Shown piece by piece: positions 49,276 to 61,100 of a DNA stretch of 64,000 nucleotides. Source of the stretch: Adineta ricciae. Its lineage: Eukaryota > Rotifera > Eurotatoria > Adinetida > Adinetidae. The position numbers were made by a program, and so were the translations under genes. The notes beneath the pieces are model-generated. The model was not told where the DNA came from. It ran no database searches and worked only from the letters and a program-made list of their open reading frames with translations. Within the stretch, counting starts at the first letter, position 1. Each line of letters begins with the position of its first letter. The stretch spans positions 124,001 through 188,000 of the forward strand of contig CAJNOJ010000090.1 in assembly GCA_905250025.1 (NCBI GenBank), in the 5' to 3' direction.

Positions 49276-50529
49276 TCATTTTCCAACTGTAACCGTCTGT
49301 CCGTTTTCGATTGGGTCAAAATCTTTTGTATCTGCATCGTTTACTTTGACTGGTTTTTCTTCGGATTCGATTGCAGCACCTGAAACGATCGAATGGTATG
49401 CAATAAAGAATCTAAAGTTTCAAAGAGACCGACCTTCATCATTTCGTTTGAGTTTTAATGCGGTGATGCCATTCTAAAAGATGATTCACTTAAAACTAAC
49501 TTGAGGCTGAAACAACTGCGACTTACTTCTTTTTTAGGCTCCTCAGTAGCCGACTTTTTCTTACGACCTGTTGATTTTTTCTTTGATATGGTTTTTCCTT
49601 CATCGGTAGGTTTCATGAGAAAGTTTAAGATTCGCTCGGCTTGTTCAGTATTTCGACCCGTTGACGTCAAACCGAGAAGTCGTAAGATTGAACGTAATTG
49701 ATCCTTTTTTAATCTGGAATGAACATTAGAAACTCATCGATTCATATCGATTTCATTGAAATTTACTTTGCTAAAGTGCTTATTTGTCTTTGATATTCGT
49801 CACTTTCACGTTCGAATGCAAAGCCATTGAATTCGCGGAGATGCTTTCGAATATTTGTTGAATTCTACAACACAAGAATGATGTTACTAAGATCCACAAA
49901 TTTAGATTCTATTTTTCATACTCCTCGTCGACCAAAACAAATAATTCGCATTCGAGACAATGTTTCACTTGACGCATGACTTATTTGATAGTTAACTAAA
50001 TCGAAATTCTCGAAAAACATTTGATTCTCTTCGATATTCTACATACTATATTCAATTTCACCTAGTGGTTTACCGTGACCCTGCGTAATACAAAGAAACA
50101 GTTGACTGCACAATGGTCTGAACGACATTTACCTGTGGAATAGTTAACTCCTTTTTCGTTGGTGTTAATTTTGCTAATTCAAGGCGTGATGTTGGTTTTC
50201 TCGATCGTTTGCCCTCGAGAAGAACCGGTTGTTCGAATAGTGGCTGTGTATCCATTTCTTCATCTTCTGTTGCTGATGTATCGATGATTTTTTCTTTTTC
50301 ACTTTCAAGGCTCGTGTTTTTATCTTCATCGACTACAAGTCGTAACTCGAAGGAGACATCAGCTGGTGCTTCGTTGTTTTCACTATCGTTTAGTGTCGCT
50401 AATGGTTGTTGTTCGGTCGACACTTTTCCCTTAGTGATGAAACAGTAGATGTGAAAGAAAGTTTCTCGTTCTTACCTCGTCTTTGCAAGAAACACCTTTT
50501 GTTGTATCGAAATCGTTTTCACTAGTCAT
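49276..50529 (-). CDS. DEK: DEK chromatin protein, without a visible C-terminal DEK domain
   Basis: DEK binds and bends DNA and acts as a chromatin architectural factor and histone chaperone. Eight exons (50476-50529, 50133-50429, 50047-50080, 49922-49995, 49767-49864, 49527-49713, 49434-49473, 49276-49379) give 295 codons (human ~375). An acidic leader is followed by GKRSRKPTSRLELAKL, then the SAP-containing core: GKPLGEIEYINYQISH, MRIICFGRRGNSTNIRKHLR, FNGFAFERESDEY, LKKDQLRSILRLLGL and ERILNFLMKPTDEGKTISKK. A Lys/Ser-rich stretch and a short acidic tail end the protein. The family's C-terminal winged-helix-like DEK domain is not seen. An apparent stop in the core lies inside a 51-nt intron (49996-50046). 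The start follows an attttcag acceptor by seven bases. Confidence 0.9.
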
Positions 50530-51237
50530 GTCTTATCTGAAAATATTTTCGTTCGAATTGAATACGTGTCGATTTCAGTTCAGTTCAGTTTTTTCTTTCT
50601 CTTTTTCTTCTCTTCTGTTTTGTAGCAGTAAGAGTGTACCACTATATATCACATAATAGATCGGTTCGATCAGTGCAAATAATAGATAGGGACAAACATA
50701 CATATTTCGATAACTTCTTCGAATAATCCGACCTGTATGACGTTCATTTTGTCGTAACAATACGTAACTCATTTCTCTGATGATCACTTAAAATTCAAAC
50801 TCTTTTCATTTCCGTTAAGACTATTGTGCGTACACATAGACGCTACATATGAGTATGAGAACGATTATACAAATTCCATTCTGTACTTCCATCTTCATTG
50901 TCGATAGATGTCGCACATGACAAAAGTTGTGTCAATGTTGAAATAAATAACCTTTGATAGAAGCTTGTGACCAGTGAAAATTGATCGTTTTGAATCAGGA
51001 AAGAAAATCTGAATACTCTTTTCTTTACCAAACTTCTCAGTTGTTTTTCTCACGATTATTGGTTTGCTTCTTATCGAGAACAACAAAATATTTGTATGTC
51101 ATTACTAACTAATCGAAATGCCGCTTGCCTTCTCCCATTTGATGTACTGTCGATTGAATTGCGCCAACTTTTCGATTGTAGATCTATCATTCCCGTACCA
51201 AAGATCGTTTGCGTAGTATTTTTATATGTAATATAAA
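50530..51237. promoter_or_regulatory. Shared upstream region of DEK (-) and RNF34 (+)
   Basis: 708 bp between divergent start codons. It should contain both promoters. Small open frames of 60-70 codons on the minus strand show no known domain. The DEK-side acceptor AG is at 50537-50538. Confidence 0.5.
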
Positions 51238-52555
51238 ATGTCATCAGGATCCAACGATCAATGTGAACACTGTCATAGTGCTTTTTCATTCCTCAAGAAA
51301 AAAGTAAGACGAACGAATGGATAATAGCTGATCAGCGTTGAATGATTTTCTTTAGAAAACGTGTGCAATTTGTCGTCAATCTTACTGTTCAAATTGTGCA
51401 CCACGTGAACGTAATCAAAGCTATCGTGCTTGTCTTATTTGTCAAAAGATATCCAATGAAGCAACAACAGATAGTCAATTACTCGAATTGAAAGTCAAGC
51501 ATTTACGAAGCTACTTGCAAGCAAAGAACATTGCTCATCACACCTGTACAGAAAAGCAAGAACTAGTCGCTCTAATAACGCGCAATCGAAATGTTCCATT
51601 TACGAATTTGTATACTGAAGAAACATCTTCCGAACTAAACAATACAAATCAATCGTCAGCAAATACTCAACAGCCGAAATCTGATAGTAATTCGAAACCT
51701 TTTGCGAATTTGCAAAGCTCAGTTTCATCGTTTGCAAATCAAATGAACAGTTTTGCTTCGAACATACAAGACTACGTGACAAACACAGTTTCCGGTGTTC
51801 TTAATCCAATTTTGGACGATCCGCTACAACAACCGACTGTAGCGAGTGCTGGTAGGTCTCAGAATGGTGCACCATTCAATTCCAGCTCGGCTACGAGTGG
51901 ACCATCTCACCATGCACGACCAACGTCTAATAGTGCTACTCATACAACTTCAACTGCATCTGCATCTACATCTAACGTTCGGCAACCAACGGCTAGTTCA
52001 CATACTGTATGTTTTATTCTTTTATCAATTGACTATCTATGTATTGCGTCGATTTTTAGACAGCTAAACAGCAATCACGTCGTAAATCCCTAAGTGAAAT
52101 AAAGGATGAAGAAAATATAGAAGATTTAAATATTCGCGACTTGAAAGAAATTCTCGCTGCGAACTTCGTTGATTTCAAAGGATGTGTCGAAAAAGGTGAA
52201 TTGCTTGATAAAGTTCGACGATTGTATCGTGATAGAGTCAATGAAAAACATAAAGGTAAACCATTCGATTGCTTGTTTCATTCAATCTGTTGAAAGTCAA
52301 TCTAATTCTGTTTTTTAGCGAAACAACTTGATGATTGTCCCGCTGGTGATAACGAACTATGTAAAATATGTATGGATGCTATCGCGGATTGTGTCTTTTT
52401 AGACTGTGGACATATGGTATGTTAATAATCATAAGAAAACAAAGAAGTCTGATTGAACTGTTTAGGTAACATGTGTTAAATGTGGAAAACTACTTGCTGA
52501 ATGCCCGATATGTCGATCAAATATCGTACGCGTTGTACGTGTTTTCAAATCCTAA
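51238..52555 (+). CDS. E3 ubiquitin ligase RNF34/rififylin type
   Basis: Family members ubiquitinate caspases, p53 and other targets at endosomal membranes. Five exons (51238-51303, 51356-52006, 52060-52255, 52319-52416, 52466-52555) give 366 codons (human RNF34 ~372). The N-terminal FYVE-like zinc finger is CEHCHSAFSF, CAICRQSYCSNCAPRE and CLICQ. A first SAP-like helix pair follows (LKVKHLRSYLQAKNI, then ELVALI). The middle is a Ser/Asn/Thr/Gln-rich linker. A second SAP-like segment (EDLNIRDLKEILAANFVDFKGC) precedes the C-terminal C3HC4 RING: CKICMDAIADCVFLDCGHMV, CVKCGKLLAECPICR. RNF34 and RFFL cannot be separated here. Confidence 0.93.
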
Positions 52556-53390
52556 ATTATATTTTGTGGTGTTTTAGAGTGCTTTTCTGCTCTTTGTTTT
52601 TTTTATGTATTTGTATAGATACTTTAAACAAAAGAATACTTTTTATAGAAAATATGACGCATATTATTCTAATGAATATCCATTAAAACACGATGAAAGG
52701 TCTTATTCTTTATTAACCTCCAAAGCTATTCTTCTAGCTTGAGCAAATATAGGAACTTTCAATTAAATGACTCATATCGCGTGGCAAAAAAGAACGCACC
52801 ATGGTAACTTAATAACTGCAAATCGTATACACAATCGATACTCATACATACATGTTAAATAGCTCAAAACGCGCAGGCGGATGTTTTCTTCCTTGTCCGT
52901 GAATATTCGTATAAACTATTTACCAATTGAATTTCTATATTCCATTCACACTAGTTAGAAGTTATTCGAGAGTCAGGTTAACAACTGACATATGTTTTAC
53001 TTGTTATGCTTCGATATGTGAACGTTGATGTCGCTGCATAGTGTGACCTTCTAGTATATTTCGTTCGTTTCTTCACGCGGTCACCGATGTGAACAAAGTT
53101 CAACATAAAAAGAAGCACTAGCAATCGATCCGCCTGAGCAACTAACTTTGGCAAAAGTGTAAGTAGAATTAATTGTCGAACAATCCCAAACCATTTCTCG
53201 GATCCATCGTTAGAAGCACTTAGCTTCAAGGTTGCACTGATTCACGGTACTCACGAAAGTAAATATGACAGTCGACATCGTTAAAAAATATGTAAATGTA
53301 CTTTTATGTATTTTTTTTTCTGTCCTACAGGAAGAAAAGTGCTTGCATACAAAATTATACGAAGCATATGTCGTTGTGTGTTAAAAAAGA
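52556..53390. other. Spacer between RNF34 and the SLC35E3-like gene
   Basis: 835 bp. An 83-codon minus-strand open frame (52978-53229) has no recognisable domain and I do not call it. A T-rich acceptor (tttttctgtcctacag) ends at 53330, 60 nt before the transporter start codon, suggesting a 5' UTR splice. Confidence 0.5.
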
Positions 53391-54587
53391 ATGTCATTTA
53401 CTGAGAAAGATTATCAACGACTAGAAAATGTAGTGTCATATAATGATGTTTCCATTGAGACTTTACAACCAACGTTGGACTCATCGGTGATTGTGAATGA
53501 CTCATTTCAATCAACTGCATCCAATAAGACATGTTTTTGTTCAACTTTGGTTTTTACAATCAATTTTGTGTCGTCAATTCTCATTATCAATTTATCAAAA
53601 TGGTAATAAAGCATCACACTATGCTTTTTATTCACACATGATCTCTTTCTTCAGGATTTATGTCAAACATCATTTTCCAAATTTGACATTAACAACGATC
53701 AATTTTTTTACCTCATTCGCTCTTCTCTATCTTTGTTTACTAGCCAAACTATTCACTTACAAACGATTGCCAATCATCCGCATGTTGCCTGTTTCAGCAT
53801 GTTTCGCTGGATTCATTGCTTTTGGAAATCTTTCATTACAATACAACACAGTTGGAACATATCAACTCATTAAATTACAAGTAACACCAAGTATACTTTT
53901 CTGACAGACCTTATTTTTCGGAATTCATACGAATACGCATTTTTGTCTTCCTAGCTGTCATGCTTATCAGCTGGTTATATTTTAAATCTCGCTATTCTTT
54001 ACCAATTGTACTTTCTTTTATGCCAGTTTTGATCGGAACATTGTTCAGTACTTACTATGACTTGCAATTTAATATATTCGGTCTTATATGTAAGGTTGGA
54101 TTTGGAGTTGTTTTTCCGTTGAATATGCATGGAGTTTCTAGGTGCCGGTGCATCAGTTGTCTTTACTGCTATTAATCAAATTCTTGTTGAACATTATCAA
54201 AAAGAATACGATTGTAATTCTTTACAATTATTATTCTATCAAGCACCACTTTCGGGTGTTTTATTATTGACTGTTATCCCATATTTTGAACCGTTAGATA
54301 ATCTTTCAAGAATAATGCATCCGAACACAATATTACTTGTACTACTCTGTGGTTTCATAGCATTTTTTGTGAATGTTAGTGTGTTTTGGGTGATTGGCAA
54401 TCTATCTGCTGTTGCGTATAATATGATTGGTCATTCGAAGACTTTATTGATCATATTCATCGGTTCCATTCTGTTTCATGAGCCATTCAATCAACGGCAA
54501 ATGGCCGGATTAGCGTTTACTATGTGTGGTGTTTTGATGTATTCGTATTTCAAATATGGCCGAGCAGCATCGCCACCATCTCAATAG
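53391..54587 (+). CDS. SLC35E3: Nucleotide-sugar transporter-like protein SLC35E3
   Basis: Drug/metabolite-transporter-superfamily membrane protein, probably of the Golgi; substrate not established. Four exons (53391-53602, 53655-53890, 53955-54089, 54142-54587) give 342 codons (human ~313). The extra length is a hydrophilic leader of about 45 residues before the first membrane helix. Landmarks are NLSKWIYVKHHFPNLTLT, FGNLSLQYNTVGTYQLIKLQ, LFSTYYDLQFNIFGL, LQLLFYQAPLSG, VFWVIGNLSAVAYNMIGHSK and the C-terminal LFHEPFNQRQMAGLAFTMCG. About ten hydrophobic helices are visible, as expected. Poly(A) signal AATAAA at 54615-54620. Confidence 0.92.
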
Positions 54588-55190
54588 AATGTGTTTTTTT
54601 TCGGATATGTTATGAATAAAATAGGTTTCAAACAGAATATTATCAATGGAACTCATTTTCACTGATTTGTTAGTAATTTGAACTCAAAGACTCTCTCAAT
54701 CACAAACGAACTTTCATTCAAATATATGATTATTGAGGTGGATAGAAGCTACCAATAGACTTCAAGAGATGGGTATTCACAAATGAAACTCCACAGGTAT
54801 TAATGAGTTAACCGCGTGTGTCGAATATCAATGAGTAAATCAATCCTTAGAATATTATTTCTGTCGATGGTTTATGTGCAATAGTATCGCATATGCAAAA
54901 GTTATGTGTTCAATTTTCTTGAATATAAAAGAAAACGAGATTTAACTTTGATGCAAACTGAAAGATCTTCAAAAACATAGGTATTTGTACGCTTATGATT
55001 ACTTTTATTTGAATTCATTGTGAGAAGTGTAATATATATGTCTACGCGAATAGCATGATTAAGAAGGTTAAATTTCTACGGGTATATAAGAAGGTGAGAA
55101 AAGAAGAACATGAAGACAGATAACAAGATAAAAGATAATCAAACTTGATGTAACCGGTTTCAACTCTGTTTATATACAGTTCTTTTGCGT
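54588..55190. other. Spacer between convergent SLC35E3-like and lipid-transfer genes
   Basis: 603 bp of AT-rich sequence made of two facing 3' UTRs. No gene seen. Confidence 0.5.
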
Positions 55191-58100
55191 TTAGGAGACG
55201 TATTTACGTGCTTCATTAGCTTGAGCGATCAATCGTCGACGATCTTGTCCATTTTTGACACCATGTCGAACGAAATTTTCGCAGAATTCCTGACGCTCCT
55301 AAAAGAAATCAGGTGTTTTTTTTTCAGTCGAGAAGCAATACATATCGTTTGAAAGTCGTTACCTCATTTCCACTGATACATTCGAGAATTGATGCTTCAT
55401 TTGAGGATGTCGAAGGATGTCCTGCACTACGACACTCACGTACGGTCCATCGCTTGTCATTGTGATCTTTGGTGCCACTATGATCACGAATATTGCCTAG
55501 TATGCCATCAGCAAAACCACCTAGAAATAAAATGCCACGTATTGTTAGAAAAAAAGATGTTTTTGTCATAGTCAAACCCACCATAATGCATTGGCATATC
55601 AATAGTATAGAAATTGCCATGATTACACATTTTAACTCGAGTAGTATTGGAACATTGAAATTCCTTGATTTCACCTTGATTAGGAATCAATGAATAAACT
55701 TTGCCATTGATAAAGCGAAATGAAAATTGAAGGTTAGCAAAATCGTGTGCTAAGAGATAATCGCACGATGGATCAAGATGAATGTAATGACCGTGAAAAT
55801 CAATGCCGTCACCTGTTTCACTAATCACTGCTTTGTATTCAGGTGTCAATGATGGATTGCGTTTGAGGAGACGTTTACCAAGTTGAATCAATGCTTTAAA
55901 GTAATTTTGTGTTGTTTCGGTTCTGGCTTCTAAGCGACTGGCTAACACGGAACGTATTGTATCGAATGCTTGGTCACGGTTACGAAGAAGACTGCCAAGT
56001 GCGAGTAGTGTTTCACTACTGCCAGCATATCGGCCAGGTTGACGACCAATAGGGAATAATAATTCAAAACTGGTACTGTTGATATAAACCTAACGAAAAA
56101 ACAAGAAAGTAGATTCAGAGGCAAATCAAATGTGAATGTTACTTACCTTTGGAAGATGTCGAATAAAATTTCGAACGCGTTCCCGAACAGATTCTTGGCG
56201 TTTAGTGATGCGTAATGAGAGTTTTTGAATGTTGCTAGCAAGTAATTTGGACGAATCACGTAATTTGTTCATTGATTTTATCACTTCACCGTCAGCGGCA
56301 GCAGCAAAGGCAGCGGAATCAATATCTGCAACTAATGTTCGGAACCATTTGTTTTCTTCGCCTTTACTTGCATCATCGATAGCTTTGAACACTGCCTTCC
56401 ACTGATCAGCGTTCTGTCGAGCCATTCGTTCCATGCCAGCGACTATCTTGGTAACATATTCAGAAATACGTTTATCAATGGCTGATTGGTCAACTTTGGG
56501 TACGAAACGTTCGAGAAGTTCGTCAGCTCGGCCTAACAAGCGTTTGATTAAGGCTAAACGCCGTGTTTGAAAACGTTCAGCAAATTCTTTGAGACGATTA
56601 TCATTGACAATTGCTGCAATGCGTTCGCGCCAGAATGCTTCACGTTCCACAGCACGTTCACGAAGGGTAGAAAATATACGATCAGATGCTTGATTGTACG
56701 TTGGATATTTAGCAAAGAATTCACGTAAACCCAAACGAGCTCTACAAGAAAAGAATCAAATAAGATTCAGGGAAATATCTCGTGGATTACTAACGTCAAT
56801 CGAGGAAGGAAGTTCTTTTCTGGTTCGTTACTCCATGCATTAACAATTGTTTTGAATGCTTCGTAATCAGCATTGATAATTGATCGGAGACGTTGACGAA
56901 AATTACGAGCTAGTTCGGCAGCATTTGTTTTATCCATGTCTTTCATCAAATGACTTTGTACAAAATTTCGTGTGAAATTCTAAACATATTTCAAAACAAT
57001 GAGTTTGAACATGCATAGAACGCGAATCTTGTTGTCTTACTCGAAGTTGTTTTCCTCCATCGGGATTTCGATAACCCACACTATGGAAGAAGAATAGTGA
57101 ACCAACTGGATATCCATAGTTTCGGTTAAGTTTCAAGTCAGTTGTTAAAGTTCTTCCGCCATCAAATGAATGACTGACTTTAGTTATTAAACGATCTTCA
57201 TTCCATTTATTAGTGGTCACTTGAACGAAGTTACCATTAGCATCGTTGACTATGCGAAGAGAGTAACTTTCGGGTAATTTGCTATGTTCTCGGTGAGTCT
57301 TCCAGTGTTGAGTATTGTAGATTGTTACTGGAGCATCGCCAATTTGCAATTTGAATGATTTCTTAATTGTGTCTAAACCGTATAGACCATTGTGTGAACC
57401 CAATTTGTCGAGAGCTTGAGAAAGTGATAAAAAGATATGGGAATCAAAAGCAAGCTCAACTAGTGGTTTTCGAGATGATGATAATGGTTCATCGATGTCA
57501 TGTGATGGTCGATCTTGATTGCGTAAAGATGGTAGATAATTGCGAATGCGAGGACGATCAATAGTTAATGTAACTATGTTTCGTTGTTGTGGTGCTGTTT
57601 GTTTGAGAGTGAGAACAGTGGAGTTATCCCAATCGAGTCTAGACAAAATGAAAAGTTTTGTATGAACGTTGGTGATTTATTTTCCTATTCATACTTAAGT
57701 TGAACATTCGAGGGTGAAAATCGAAGTTGATATTCTTGATCATTGATTTTAGTACCTTCAAGACGAAATACTTCTTGTTGTTTTTGTCGAACTGTGACAG
57801 TTGTCGATCGTCCTGGCTGTCGTTTAATGTTCCATGACGACACCAATGTGTATAAAGTAGCGTCGAGTTCTTTCGTTTGTGGATTGCGTACTCCTTCGTA
57901 ACCAATTCGTTGACCTGGATATCGATTTAAATCGATGTACGCTTTTGATTTACCAGCATTACGATCAATGTCCAAGGTTAATGTTGTTCGTTCTCCTTTA
58001 CAGTTAACTGATACATCGTTTTGATCTTGGCGGTCGACTTCACATTGAAGTGTTTTTTCTGCGGAGTTATCATTGGCATTGAATGAATATTTCAAAACGC

Positions 58101-61100
58101 CATTGAAACGTGTTGATGATTGACGAGTTTCGTCGTATTTAACACTGATAGGATCTCGCCGAGGTAAATTGGCTTTCAGTCGAAGATTCATAGCACCATT
58201 CTCGTGTCGAGGTTGGAACGACACATCAAGATCAACAGCATCCTCTTTGAGACGATTGATATCAAGTGTAGCGGTGTGTGGACCTGATTTAGGATCATGT
58301 TTTAAGTCAAATTTCATTGTACCGTCATATGTTATTTGACCAGCTGGATTAGCTAATTTGGGATCAACTGGTAATTCCAAGCGTTGTCGAAGACGTTGTG
58401 CTAGTTGGTTACTTGCTTTGATGTTGAATGTTGTAGTTTGACAGACACCGTAGAGAACATTCGATGGATTATTTGCACAACTGTTCGATTCACTTGACCA
58501 TGTAATGACAGGTTGACCTGAAATGTTACACGATTAATGGATTCTTGACAATCGTTGCTTTTTTACCTTTGCGTTCAAGATTGACATCAATCTTACGCTG
58601 ATATTGTCCTGTAAGTTTATTTAAAACTTGTTGTTTCATACGAATATTTGAATCGACTGCTTTTTGTCCATTTTTGTCCACTAATGTACTTTGTAAGTTA
58701 AGATTATTCCATCTACCATCTTCTTTGTCAACAGCACCTGTATAACTGAATGAACGACGATTATTGGCGCGGAATGATCGACCTTCAATGGTTGTTTTTG
58801 AACTGAAATCTTCCTCACGTAGACGACCTGTGTGAGTGTGGTCGAATTTCAATTCAATATTTTCCGGCACACGAATGTCGAGCTTAGCTGTGCCAGTACC
58901 ATAGCTAATGTCGAAAGAACCTTTTCGTCCGGGGCCGCTATTACCAGCACGAACGGTGATGTCACCTCGGTAACAGCGAGAATATTTGCCACTTGCTGAA
59001 CATCGTTTAGCATCAATGTCGGATGTGAACAATTGTTGTCCGTCGGTTCGTTCTGTATGGCCAACAAGGACTTCTTCATCAAAGCCAATATCCATTTCAT
59101 ATTTGTAATCTTCATCATCAGTTGTGTTGATAACACCGCGTACAGTAAGTTGGTGTTGTTTCATTAAAGCGAAAAGAGCATTTTGAAATTCTGTATTATA
59201 GTATTTCGAGCTTGTTGTAAAACTTATTTGACTAACAGCTTGTGGGTTGTATTGAGCAGTTAATTGGGCACCCAAGGCTATGTCATCACCAACTTGTAGA
59301 GATTCAGTAGCATGGAGTGTGGTATTGAGTGAACCTTCCGAATTGAAATAGAAGCTAATTGGAGCAATTTTCTAGAGTAGATGGAAGGATAACGAGGATG
59401 ATGTTATGAAATAAAACTTACTGGTGATGCAAGTTTGAAACCAATATGAGCATCAATTGTTTGATCATCATCTGCATGAAACATTGGTAGATTGTAGAAG
59501 AATTGAAGTGCTGTTAAATTGGATATGGGTGTGCCGAATTCTAGATGAACGCCGAATTCTTGTGGCCATTTCATTTTACCAATACGATTTTGTCGATCGA
59601 TTGTTAATTCACCGATGATACTCAATGGATTGCCTGACAATTGTGGACTTTCGAATGACAACGCAACTTTTCTTGTTTTGTTCGAGAAGATATAACCAAT
59701 TGAATGTTTGTGCAAAACAGCGGTATTACGTTTGAAGACACCGAGTGAGTGTAATGCTGACCAACGATGTACGTCAACTTTGGACAAACCGTATAAACTG
59801 TCTCCATTTGAACGTAAGTATTCGATTTCATTATCAACATGAACAGCTGGTGGTTGGTCGCCTTTGAACCGTTCGATGTTAATGTGTCCGTAATGTGCAA
59901 ATACTGGCTTGGCAACCAATCGTGAAGCAGCATGAGTTAAACGTCCATCAGTCGGGGATCGTTCAACCATTAAATCATGACTGATATATGGAAGATTTTT
60001 CATGAATGGTAAAGCAATAACTGCATGTGTCATCAATGAACCATCGCCAGTTTGATTACGATCGAGTACAAAATTGATGTTGATTTCCTTGATATCATTA
60101 TCGGCACGGAAAGCAATGGAATTAAAAGTTTCGATCAATCCTTCTTGTCTTGTGACATTACCATCAATATCGATCAATTGAAATTTTTCGTGTTTAGGTG
60201 CTTTTACTTTGATATCGTATGTACCGATAAATGATTTGGCTGATTCTTTCTTAGGTTGACGATCAAAACGAACATTCAAATCAAGGGTCATATCGTTACG
60301 TTCTGGGACAAGATTTGTATCGATATCCCAGTGGGTTTTCAACGAACGTGATCGTGTACAGATGCTAAAGTTACCTATGGCAGTGGCTCGTTTTTGTTTG
60401 TTATCCCATTGAAATTCTGACCGACTGGCACCTGCATATATGTGGCCTTCACTAACGCGATCAACTTGGCTGTGATAAGTGAATGATCCTGAACATTGAC
60501 GACGGCGAAGATCGTATTGAAATTTATAATCAACTTTATTGAGTAATTCGAAGTCAAGGTCTGATAAGATATCGAAGGCGAATGGCCGTGGAATATCTGG
60601 AAGTAGCTTGTCAGTGTCAGCGACAAGATGAATCTTATTGGCAATATCAAGTGTGGGCGGTTGCATATCAGGGCCTGAGCAGAGCAAAATAGATGAGAAT
60701 AGATAAAAAAAAGAGTTTATGTTAAGAGAAAAGACTATGAAACAAACCTTTTTTCGATGCTTCTGCACTTCGTCGATGACGATGATCGAGAAGAACACCG
60801 AATACATTGGATTTAGTTTTGATTTGAACTTTGAGGTTTGCTTCGGGAGAAATCAATCGTCTTCCTTGGTTTGATGTTCGAACAGAGCGTCGATGATAGT
60901 CCAATTCGATTCGTTCATCAACTGGTGGATTTCGTGTTACGATAAGAAAATCTAAACTGCTACGAAGCGATGCATTCGTCAAATCAGTGGCTTGATCAAA
61001 ATTTGCTTTGAAGTCATAAAATTTGACGGGTTGAGGACGTACTGGTGTTTGCAATGACAAATGGGAAATAATATTGTAACTATTTTCCGTGGCTCCGAGG

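Noticed and set aside
50034..50046. Apparent in-frame stop in the DEK core suggesting a pseudogene
   Set aside because: The stop lies inside a 51-nt GT-AG intron (49996-50046). Removing it restores the conserved GEIEYINYQISH sequence and a full open frame.
52978..53229. 83-codon minus-strand open frame between RNF34 and the transporter
   Set aside because: No known domain, no splice partners, and it lies in a spacer where the flanking genes are on the other strand.
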